Positions 52,063-62,148 of a DNA stretch of 64,000 bases are shown piece after piece. The stretch comes from Albugo candida (Eukaryota; Oomycota; Peronosporomycetes; Albuginales): assembly GCA_040437565.1 (NCBI GenBank), contig JBDOQK010000001.1, positions 992,001 to 1,056,000 on the forward strand. The letters are read 5' to 3'. Under the pieces are notes generated by a model. That model was not told where the DNA came from, did no database searches, and was given only the letters and a program-made list of their open reading frames with translations. How positions within the stretch are numbered: position 1 is the first letter of the stretch; each line of letters begins with the position of its first letter. A program made the position numbers and the translations under genes.

Positions 52063-54523
52063 ATGAAGAATACCCTCTTTATTTTGCTGACTACACGAAT
52101 CCTCAGCTCCTACGGCAGTACCGGAGATGGTACTTCACGCCCCACAGAAAACCTTCTGGACCAGTTGAACGATGTTCCGCAATATAACAAACACTTTTTG
52201 AAGGAGCTGATTGAGAATATCAATCCTACAAATGAATTTGCGGTCTTCGATTATGATGGAACTCTGGTCCTTGGCGATATTTCTGCAGCCATAATGTATG
52301 AACAAACGCTAGAGCATACGTTCAAGATTCCTGTAGATAGATTCAAATCACTATTATCCCTTGGATATGATAAAAACGATAGAAAGGATGCGTGCCTACC
52401 GCTGGGGATGCAGACTCACATCGGAAACGACTTGAAAAAAGCTTCAGTTACCTTCGAAACGCTTTTAAATAGTCTTCAGGAAGACTATCGAAAACTTAAG
52501 ACCGAAAAAATGAAAGAAGAAGAAAGCAAGACTGTTTCTACCAATTTCCGAGCCAAGTTGGGATTTTATAACACGGCTCTCTACAACATTTACAAAAGTG
52601 TGGATGAAGACAATTCGTGCAAAATGGAGATTGGTCTCGGAGAGATCCCAACACTTTGGTTTGGATTACATAAAGAAGAGATCATGCGGCTTGCTCGTCA
52701 GGCCTACCAAAAGGGTCTCAAGAGAGAAATGAAGATGACATTTATATCATCGGGTACATTGGAAGTGGAGGGTGAGCATTATTCCGGAATAAGGCCCGTC
52801 CCACAACAGCTGGCGTTGATACGTGCATTACAATCGAAAAAGGTCAAAGTTCATATCGTCACCGCAGCTCCTGCTCTGGTTGTGGAACAGCTTTCCGAAT
52901 TTTATGGTGTCGATGAGGACTTTGTATCTGGTGTGAAGCTCAATTTTGATACAAACGGTCATTGCCTTGGTGTAGATTTTCATGGAGCTACGTATGGCAG
53001 CGGCAAGGTTGATAAAATCGCGAAGTTTGGCCTGCATAACCTCATCCTCGCTGTAGGAGACACCATGGGCGATTACGAGCTGTTGCAATCCGTCAAACAC
53101 GAAAGAGGAATAAAATTAATCGTCAATACAATTCCATCGAATGAGAAAATGATAGAACTGTACGAGGAAGCATGTCATAGCATGAAGGAGTATTATGAAA
53201 AGAAGCAAACTAGTCAACGTCCCAGAACACTAATCCAAGGCGTTGATCATAATGCACAAAAGTGGATCCCTACTGCTTACTCAAAATATGAGTCATCAAC
53301 ACTCCTTTATACCGCAACGAGCAAATGTGAAATGTATAATCATGATCAAGGCGATCATTCCGTTGTTACTGGTTATCCAGTCCATCATGTCAGCACGCCT
53401 TTCGTCGGCTATCCAAGCCGCAAAACCATTTACACGCAAAGGCAATCTAGTGATTCAAATCGCGTTACTGGTGTTCCTGTCAATGCAAATTGCGCCGTAT
53501 CTCAGCAAAGCCTCACTCCATGTGTGCAAAGCGAAGTACGAAATGTTCCGACCGGTGCAGTACATGGAAATGGACCTCGTCCAGTAATGGAATCACGCGG
53601 TAATGCAAACGTGGTTCGATCGTGTCAGGGATCCGGGCACGATTCAAGTGCTTGTAATAATGACCGTGATGNNNNNNNNNNNNNNNNNNNNNNNNNNNNN
53701 NNNNNNNNNNNNNNNNNNNNNNNNNNNNNNNNNNNNNNNNNNNNNNNNNNNNNNNNNNNNNNNNNNNNNNNATCCAAGCCGCAAAACCATTTACACGCAA
53801 AGGCAATCTAGTGATTCAAATCGCGTTACTGGTGTTCCTGTCAATGCAAATTGCGCCGTATCTCAGCAAAGCCTCACTCCATGTGTGCAAAGCGAAGTAC
53901 GAAATGTTCCGACCGGTGCAGTACATGGAAATGGACCTCGTCCAGTAATGGAATCACGCGGTAATGCAAACGTGGTTCGATCGTGTCAGGGATCCGGGCA
54001 CGATTCAAGTGCTTGTAATAATGACCGTGATGTGAGTGCTCATCCATCTTCAAAGGGACACAACCATGCTCGAAATCCGCCTGGAGGTGAGTCAGGACAA
54101 ACACAAGCTCACGATAACAACCGTTGCGAAGGAGCCCAAAGCCAAGGTTGTTCTAATGGTAATAGCGCATCTGATTGTGGAACGAATGGAAAAAAGGATC
54201 ATCCCTCTGGTAGCCATAATCACGGAGGTAAACCGTGTGGCCACAAGCATGGCAGTAAGATCGATAAAGCTGCATTAGCACTAGCGGCAACCGTTGGGGC
54301 TGTTACATTAGGAGGCGCATTATATCTCATAAACTCACCCAAGGAGCAAGTTGAAGCACCTCCTGATACTAATGCGGGTACCAATGACGCGACTCCACCA
54401 CCGACCGATGGACAAAGCGATTCACCCCCGAGCGATGCATCGACCGATTCCAACAGCGGTACAGCTCCAGCAACCGGCGAGACGGATGGTGCTGATTCGG
54501 CAGCACCCGTAGCATCGAGCTAA
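52063..54523 (+). CDS. Membrane-tethered HAD-family phosphatase, about 699 aa
   Basis: Tandem paralogue of the secreted HAD enzyme upstream. One exon; without the flanking duplicate (gap 53672..53771) it is exactly 700 codons. A signal peptide (MKNTLFILLTTRILSSYGS) is followed by motif I VFDYDGTLVLGD, motif II HIVTAAPALVV and motif III/IV AVGDTMGDYELL. The catalytic part ends like its sister (RTLIQGVDHNAQKWIPTAYS). It then adds some 250 residues: a Ser/Asn/Gly/His-rich, Cys-spotted stalk, one membrane helix (AALALAATVGAVTLGGALYL) and a 60-residue Pro/Thr/Ser/Asp tail. The likely topology is enzyme outside, tail inside. Substrate is unknown. Confidence 0.8.
53411..54032. repeat. 261-bp flanking duplicate around gap 53672..53771
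   Basis: Bases 53411..53671 equal 53772..54032, in the stalk region of the second HAD gene. An apparent internal protein repeat here is an assembly overlap. Confidence 0.87.
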
Positions 54524-54641
54524 ATCATGCAGCAATATTTTTTCGACTTTCTATATTGTGCCGAAATTAACGTCAGAATTGAAAGACATGCTCTTTGCTC
54601 AGTACATATCACCACGTGATAGACTGTACTTCAAATTGATT

Positions 54642-56633
54642 CTACAATTCCAGAAGATTCTCCACGTCGAGCTGCAGGATATCGGTGTCGCTACCCTATT
54701 ATAGTACACGGACTAAAACGCAGCAAGCGTACAAGCAGGGGTGATTCATACCAGATAGGTAGAGAGATTGGGCTGTGTTCGGCCTCTGTCCCCGTGAATA
54801 AATTCCTTCACGTAGGTACCTGCCGACGTTGTAAGACGCACGATCATGTAGTGTTTGTTTATGATCTCGCAATTGATTTGATGTATGATCTTGCAGCGAT
54901 TCATCAATGTTCTTCGATGTAAAACTCGAATTGGAGTCATCTGATCGATTTTTAGATCCGAAAGCTTGGTTAATACATCGACTTTTTCGGGCGTTATCTC
55001 TGCCTTGCTCCAAATGACACAGCTGTAATAACATATCTATTAGTACCATCCAAGTAGATTCGATCACGACATTCACCAATATGTTTTCTTTTTGGTGTCA
55101 GCCCCGTTTTGCAAGCATGTGAAGTATTCTTTATTGGTAAGCTGGATGTCGCGTACTTCCACGAGTCCTTCGTTAGTCGTGTTGATGGCCTTTTCAAGCT
55201 GATCCAGTTGATCTTTGCTCCGTGAAGCGTTCTTTGCGTCTATATTTCGTAAGAGAGAGGAGTCAGACGACTTGACTTGTACGAAAATCGTAGGAAAGAC
55301 AATTACTTAGTATCTCGATAATGAATGGCCGACCGTTTCCAAGCATGCGAACATCAACATCTTCTCTCCCCGCCGAATGAAACTTGTAGCCGCTTCCACG
55401 AAATAAAGGTAGGACCAAAGTTCCAATACATTCTTCAACAGATTTTTCCGCCATTCGCTCACCCTCGATAATCCTAGACACTTTCAGTATCAATTTCTGA
55501 GATATCCATACATCATTTCGTACCAGCAACTTTGACTCACGCCTCGTTTGTGTTTCAAGTATCTTCCTCGTACGTAAAGAGGATCTCGTTCAAACTGAAT
55601 CACACTTATTGCTCCAGTAAAGAGGCGTACTGGAGGACACTAGTGGTATAAAAAACAGTCAATCCAAGATACAAGTGGCCAGGATGAGATACAAACTTGA
55701 ATGCTTTCAGGCAAGTTCTGTAACGCTGCTAGAGCGCGTAAAACGATTCCACAACCAATTTCTGATTTTGGATTTCCTCTTCGACGAAAAGTATTATTTG
55801 TCTTCTATCATCTTAGAATGAACATAGAGCACGAATGATCTGGATAGATACATACTAACCGATAGAGATGGGAGCTGCATGACTTCAGCTGCGGCCTCCG
55901 AGTGGACGATGTCGACAATGACATGAAAATCACTCGAGCTGGGAGACTCCGGTATTCCAATCGCTTCGGATATTGGACCATTCAAATAGTACTGACAAAA
56001 CGATGAGCATTTGAATAAGTCTATCCACATACATTCGAACCTTAAATACTTCTTTTATATTGAGAGGAGCTTTGAAATCATCACATTGTAATTGGGTTCG
56101 TATAAAGTGACCCAACACGTATTCTCTCAACATGATTGCGCCTTCCACTTTGAAGCTTAGTGTGAAGGACTTGGTCTCGTATTCTCTACTCTTCAAATGG
56201 ATGATCAGCATGTAGCGTATTGGTATCAATTTTACTGGTACTCTTGTTCTAATTTTTCTTTGATCTGAAGTGCTGTCGTTCTTGCGAATTGGTCACTGCA
56301 GACGTTCAAACAGCATACGCACACTACGTCTCATTCAATCAGTTGCGAATTATTGCCAGATGCCCCAAAGAAATACCAGAATCGATGGTAGCAGTGTCCG
56401 ATAAATCTTTTATGTCGACATTCTTTTGCAAACAATGAGCAAGAAACTCTGCTCTGAGCTCTTTATCTGACTGACTAAGCAATGCATTCAGACAAAATAC
56501 AACCTTTTGGATGAACCAACCTGAACAATTTTGCAAGCGGGTAATTTCCGCCTATTCGCAGACAGCATCGGATGCACGTTTCATGCTGTAGTAATAGTAC
56601 TAATGCTTCATGCGGTAGATACAGGTTCGGCAT
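54642..56633 (-). CDS. PUS10: tRNA pseudouridine synthase PUS10, 482 aa
   Basis: PUS10 makes pseudouridine 54/55 in the T loop of some tRNAs. Eleven exons joined by ten introns of 46-67 nt add up to exactly 483 codons, the most intron-dense gene here. The N-terminal zinc-binding half has two Cys pairs (HETCIRCCLRIGG and VCVCCLNVCSD). The catalytic part has YVRGRYLKHKRGVSQSCW, WIIEGER, and HSAGREDVDVRMLGNGRPF with the catalytic Asp, then TYCCVIWSKAEI, TPIRVLHRRTLMNR, SAGTYVKEFIHGDRGRTQPN and the terminal DTDILQLDVENL. All motifs follow animal PUS10 in order and spacing. Confidence 0.93.
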
Positions 56634-57021
56634 CACTGACATCCTGACCAATTATAAGGCAGGTGATTTTCTAGTTAAGGGTACCAAGTTAACATCGGGC
56701 TGATACATTGGGCAACAGGATTCATCTCTACAGCGATCTGATCTCGATACTGGTTGTGATTGGTGCTTGTGTAATGCGTGTCAATATAAGAATATATGGG
56801 ATCATTAGCTGTCGGCATATCGTTGTGTCTTTGTGAATTTTTTGAGAGCGTAAGTAGCCTGAACCGCTGTAAAGTTGTATTTATTGCGTCGTTGCGGACA
56901 TACCGAGATTTTTAAATTATCTCTATTTGATCAATCACTTCCACATGTATATATGGATACAACTCAAGATGCATCAGTGACTTTACTCATCGTGAGCAGT
57001 ATTATCAGCTTTGTATGGTAA
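56634..57021. other. Intergenic, nothing recognised
   Basis: About 390 bp upstream of PUS10. No protein-like frame, repeat or RNA gene was recognised. Confidence 0.5.
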
Positions 57022-57282
57022 TTATCCCAAATCGAAGTTCATATATTCTGATTTGGTCTGCTCTATCGATCGATAACCTTGTGAGGCAGTAGTGGATACT
57101 GATCCTACCACAACAAGCATAAACCATGCTGCCATGCCTATTGTGTCAAGTACTCTACGACTATTGTTGTACAAGAGAGATTTGGTTGTGCCAAACGCCA
57201 TGTGTTGTTGTTCGAAATTATTTCGCATGGTAGCTCTAGACACCATCAGAAGGAAGCAAGAATGCAACGGACACATGCGCAT
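57022..57282 (-). CDS. Possible small membrane protein, 68-86 aa
   Basis: Unrecognised. Two ATGs are possible (57282, and an inner one starting MRNNFEQQHMAFG). The frame holds one hydrophobic helix (IGMAAWFMLVVVGSVSTTA) flanked by polar residues and ends YMNFDLG, like a tail- or single-pass-anchored peptide. A 51-nt GT..AG span covers the first ATG (about 57225-57282), so the inner part may be a second exon, but no convincing first exon was found. Confidence 0.3.
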   Translation of the reverse strand: MRMCPLHSCFLLMVSRATMRNNFEQQHMAFGTTKSLLYNNSRRVLDTIGMAAWFMLVVVGSVSTTASQGYRSIEQTKSEYMNFDLG

Positions 57283-57782
57283 TTACCGCGCTATATTTAT
57301 TATCGATCATGAAGGTGAGAATGGAAGGTCTCCGAGCACTTTTGGAATTGAGAATGTCGTCACCTCGCGCAAGCCTTCTGGTGAAGATTAGATTCTGAGT
57401 CCGTAGAAAAAACATAGTTTTGTCGTCGTACATCGCTGAAAAATCAAGCACAGTAGCGTAGATCCTGTAGAAGCTCAATATGTCTGAGCGATAAAGATTA
57501 CAATATTTCTTTTCATCGCAAAAGCGGGCAATGAAGTGTCATGTCGCTTGTTAATGGAGAGCGAATAATTCTACCCAGTTCAATTCCGTCTTTTTTCCCA
57601 TAAATGGCAAGTCTTTCAAGGGTACGACTGGAATCTGAGATGATGCACAGTATCACACATCGTGCACCTCAATGAATACGAATATGTAAAAACGAAATAA
57701 GTTTCTCTGCCTGGGCACTACATTCCAGCTAGAAATCACCTCGATCTAATACTTTGAACTCAATACACTCGCATCACCTGAA
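57283..57782. other. Intergenic, nothing recognised
   Basis: About 500 bp after the 3' end of the CEP90-like gene. Short frames only, none protein-like. Confidence 0.5.
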
Positions 57783-60589
57783 TCACTCCATACCACGCAG
57801 TTTTGAATACCAGTTCGGTGGGTTGCCGGGAAGAGGATTCGATACAATTTGTTTTCTTGTCGGGTCAACTTTAAGGTTATTTGACTGACGTGCAGGTGAT
57901 ACAGGCGCATTCTTCTGTCGCTTATCAACATTTCCGCCAAGAGTATGGCAATTGTAGTCACTAGTTTTGTCTAGAGTACGCCGTAATGTTGAAAGAGAGA
58001 ACTTTAACCCATTCAATTCATCTCGCTGTGAAAGAACTCGAGATAACGTTTGCTGGGTATGCTGGGAACTTTCCTGTAGCTTCTGAAACATTTTGGACTT
58101 TTCTTCCAGTTGGAGCTTTGACTGTAGCAGCTCTGCTTCTCGATCACGCAATTTATTTACCTAACGAATACATTACAATCGAGAAACTGAGATGAATAGA
58201 GGAAGAATAATATACTAGATAGCTTTGGGGCTGGCTGAATTCGTCCAGTTGATTACGAAGTAAATTGTTCATCCTAGAGCTTTCAAGAAGTTGTGCTTGT
58301 AAACTTTTCAGCTTTTGTTCGTTGCGGGAAATCTCATCCTGGTATTTGGTCACTTTACGAGCAAGTATTTTCAGCTGTTGAAGCCAGGTATATAATATAA
58401 TGAAAAAAGGGACACGTGTGCGCGATAATTTACCTGGCGCTCCATGCCGTCAGAGCACGGTGTTTTGAGAGACGAATCACAATCGATGTCCAAGCAATCT
58501 GACTCGAATTGATGACGATCTTCATCATACTTCCGTAATACTTGACGAAGCTTGTCGGATTTCTACAAGATTCAGTATAGCACTTAGATAGATGATAAAA
58601 GGATGGAGTTGAGAACACACTGTACCGCTTTTTCGTTCAGAGTTGTTTCAAGCGATATTATTTTTGCATTTGAGGTGTTTTCGAGCCTGAGAAATTCCTC
58701 TTGATGAATTTGTAACTATGAAACTTCAGTCTTCAACAATTATACATAAATGTTGCATTCATGGCACCTTTTGATTCAGCAAATCGATTTGTATCAAAGC
58801 TTTGCGTAACTCTGCACATTGTTCTTCATATTTGGTTTGCAGCTCAGCATGCTTCAGCAATAATGAGAAAAGAAACCAAATATAACAGTGATTCTCTTAC
58901 CTCATACTGTCGCATTTTCAGCTCAACCTCCAGAGATGATATAGTCTTGCTGTATAAATGCTCTCGTTTTGTCAATTCTTGTGTCTACACAAAGCGGCTT
59001 GGGTCCGTCTACAAACGCTTCATCACTATGATACGCATCTAACCTTTTTGTCCAGTTTTGAATCAAGATTTGTGATTTTGATTTCTGCTTTACGGAGTTG
59101 CTCCAAAAGAGTTTTTGTATGTGCTTCTCTTGTCTCTACTTCGTCACGACCATTACTGTTGTGTCGTATCGTCTGGAACTCTTTTTGTAAGAGCATCATG
59201 CAGGTTTTATCCGTGGAATCAAGCTTATGTTCAATCGTTGTGCGAATCTCTTCGTGGAATTTTGTCATTTGCACCATCAGTTCATTCTTACTTGCTTCAA
59301 CTTCCTTGATTCGATTCTTGAGAACGCTCTCTGAGTTCAGCCATCTAGTTTTACTCGTTTCGTGCTCCAATATGGTCTTTTCAAGGAAACGTTTATCTTC
59401 TTGCAAAAGATCTACCATTTGCTTCAAATTATCTTTGTCTAAAAACAGCTTTTCCACCTCTTGCTTCGCGCTTCGCAATTCTTTCTCCAGAGAGACTTTG
59501 ACCTGTTGTAAAGCATCATAATCGACGTGACTTTCTTCGACGGCTGGTTGACCTTGTAAACACGCGCATTTGTTGTGTTTTGACACGTGCAATTCGCCAC
59601 ATAGTTTCTTAACATTTTCTTCCAGTAAGTCCTTTGCTGATTGTACTGTAACCAGCTCATGTTCCAGCGATCTTTGGATTGCCTCCGTTTCCTTTCTATA
59701 CAATAAATTTGTTTTTTCCAACTCTGAGTTTTCTCGTTGACAATCTTCACAGCTATTGCGTAAGAATGCAATCTCGTCGAGTTGTTGCTTCGACTTCTTT
59801 ACATGTTTAGTAATTTCACTGTGTAGTTGCAATTGAACAAATTCTTTCAGTGTGAGTGTTTCTTTCTTTTGCCGAAGAAGCTACAGAAGGATGATGTCTT
59901 ATAGGTTGGTGACCATGCAAATTGCTTAATCAAACCTGAGCTGCTAGCGCGTCTGATATTTTCAAGTCTGTAAAGTGTGAAAATTCCATATTCAATTGAT
60001 TCTTTATTCTTTGATTCTCATCAATGAGCTTTTCGTGTTTGGATCGAACTTCTTCCAAAGACTCCTGTGATGTAAGAAGCACATTTGAGCCATGCAGCAG
60101 CCATCGAGACTAGTTCCTCAGTACCGTCAGTATTTGAATCGTCTTAGCGAGTTGCATCCTTTCTTCGTTACATTTCATTTCGCTTCGTTCGTAATTTAGT
60201 TGACAGGATTCTAATCGCTTCACAATCTTTTGAACTTGTACTTGATAAAAGCGTCTCAATATATTTTCCGACTCGGCATGGGATCGCTTCTTATCACATT
60301 CTGGTATGCTCCACACATCATCATGCTGATGTGTTTTATACTGTTGGAATGAAAGTGGTAGCGATAAATCACTGCTTTCGCTCGCTGATGGAGGTGTGGA
60401 GTCGGACGATGGTCGTTCAAATTCTTTCTCTTCTTGCGTCGGTAGATGAGAAATGCGATCATACTCATTGCCTTTGTACGCATTCAATGTGACGGATTCT
60501 TGGCGAGACAGACCTAGTTGCAACATAAGCCGGTGGAAATGAGTATCTGATTGCTGACATCGTTCGGATCGAAATGATCGCGAAGGCAT
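57783..60589 (-). CDS. PIBF1: CEP90/PIBF1-like centriolar protein, 784 aa
   Basis: CEP90 (PIBF1) sits at centriolar satellites and distal appendages and is needed to form cilia. Nine exons, eight introns of 49-63 nt, exactly 785 codons; human PIBF1 is similar in length. A polar N-terminal 100 residues leads into nearly continuous coiled coil. Matches to PIBF1: a segment around residues 190-230 (ISDALAAQLLRQKKETLTLK then EFVQLQLHSEI, against the animal block with ..EEQY.KLK.....L.I.E.V), FSQPQSYLVNKLRDREAEL (animal QPYRYLIESVRQRD), and a short C-terminal motif with Pro-Pro-Asn-Trp (animal APEW). Other centrosomal coiled coils remain possible. Confidence 0.65.
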
Positions 60590-60730
60590 GATCGAGTATT
60601 ACACCAATCACAGCGCGATGGTCAATCTGGATTATAAAAACGCTTTCAATTTTGGGATTACAGCAAATGCACACTCTACTCTCGTCCAAAAACCAAGTCA
60701 TGGGTTCTGAATTTGGCAGTATTGAACATT

Positions 60731-61431
60731 TTATTGATGCGATGATGCTACTATACTATGAAAGGTGCGCCAAGAGACATAATACGATAGCTGTAAAGCG
60801 CTTTTACTTGCTTCCTAGGTTGAAGTACAATAATGATGATATCAACATGATCGCGAACTTCTATCACTGAGTTGAGTACGCTACAAACGATCATCGCGAA
60901 TGAGACTACCATCTTGTGCACATTTAGATAAGGGCGTAGGTTATTTAAGGACGCCTGCATTCGCGTTGCTGACTTCGGAATACTGGTACATGTGGCAATC
61001 AATCGGTCGTTTTTGTTATCGGCGTCCCCTCTTGGAGAGATGGTGCCCGAATCATCATGATTATCAAGATAGTACTGNNNNNNNNNNNNNNNNNNNNNNN
61101 NNNNNNNNNNNNNNNNNNNNNNNNNNNNNNNNNNNNNNNNNNNNNNNNNNNNNNNNNNNNNNNNNNNNNNNNNNNNNATCACTGAGTTGAGTACGCTACA
61201 AACGATCATCGCGAATGAGACTACCATCTTGTGCACATTTAGATAAGGGCGTAGGTTATTTAAGGACGCCTGCATTCGCGTTGCTGACTTCGGAATACTG
61301 GTACATGTGGCAATCAATCGGTCGTTTTTGTTATCGGCGTCCCCTCTTGGAGAGATGGTGCCCGAATCATCATGATTATCAAGATAGTACTGGTAGTCTG
61401 ATTCAATAAATCTCGGAACAAATCGCCGCAT
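60731..61431 (-). CDS. Hypothetical protein, about 113 aa
   Basis: Unrecognised. From ATG at 61431 (MRRFVPRFIESDYQYYLDNH) a polar stretch leads to a hydrophobic helix (KMVVSFAMIVCSVLNSVI). A 44-nt GT..AG intron then gives EASKSALQLSYYVSWRTFHS and a stop at 60731..60733 within CAATAAAATG, which includes an AATAAA. After removing one copy of the flanking duplicate the model is exactly 114 codons, which argues mildly for a real gene. Confidence 0.4.
60863..61392. repeat. 215-bp flanking duplicate around gap 61078..61177
   Basis: Bases 60863..61077 equal 61178..61392. Unmerged contig overlap, inside the hypothetical gene 60731..61431. Confidence 0.87.
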
Positions 61432-61624
61432 ATCAGTCTGCACTTCGACATTCCGGCATGGTTTTCGAACAGAGTGTTAATTATTCACTAAAAGAAAGCT
61501 ACAAATGGTGTCAAGCTTAGAACTCATTTGAGCGCAGAATTAGATGCGGAGTACTTGACATTGAGTTGAAAGAAAAATCGTTCTAAGTGTATCGTAAGCC
61601 TGTGCACGCACGGCTCGACCTATT

Positions 61625-61864
61625 TCAACTTCCAAAACCTGATTTTTTCTGTGAGTACACACAATAAAGCGTGCGAGATGGGTGCTGCATATACATAACG
61701 CAATGATGCAGGTTCTCATCTGTTAAAAATGAGCGAGTTCCTGCGAAAATTACTCGCTTCTGTTGCAATTGTGGCCTATCCTTGACTTCGACAACCATAT
61801 GAGAAAAGAGGCTTTGTGTGCTATGACCCCTATTGTAGTTGAGATGAATCTTTATGCATGACAT
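61625..61864 (-). CDS. Possible ubiquitin-like protein, 79 aa
   Basis: The frame resembles a ubiquitin fold: a first strand (SCIKIHLNYNRGH), then EVKDRPQLQQKRVIFAG, which recalls the IPPDQQRLIFAGK stretch of ubiquitin, a turn with LTDENL in the place of TLSDYNI, and a last strand SRTLYCVYSQKK. About eight residues of the central helix are missing, so an intron or a divergent form is possible. There is no Gly-Gly end, so it could not be conjugated as it stands; it may be the N-terminal exon of a larger UBL protein or a free-standing UBL. Confidence 0.4.
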   Translation of the reverse strand: MSCIKIHLNYNRGHSTQSLFSHMVVEVKDRPQLQQKRVIFAGTRSFLTDENLHHCVMYMQHPSRTLYCVYSQKKSGFGS

Positions 61865-62148
61865 GACAACAGGGTACAAAATACGAGAATCGAAGGAGCT
61901 CCATGACTGAAGCCTTACTAATTAATCATGGTTTGAACAGTATGTATAAAGGATCGCCCGAGTCTACGCGCTCTTTGTCGCCATCGCTCATAAAGTTGTA
62001 TACAACTAGACGGTGATTATGACGCTTGATTATCCGAACTGTATTCGAATGATCGAAAGCATGCAGCTTATTAATGGAATTGGCTGGTCACCGGAATTGA
62101 ATTTACTTCGACATATATACATGCATGATCTTTATTGCAAAAATATTA

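Noticed and set aside
53411-54032. Internal 87-residue repeat in the second HAD protein
   Set aside because: The two copies are identical and separated by 100 N; this is the flanking assembly duplicate.
57092-57391. 99-codon + strand frame in the PUS10/CEP90 spacer
   Set aside because: No motif, no upstream or downstream splice partners, and it overlaps a slightly better minus-strand candidate.
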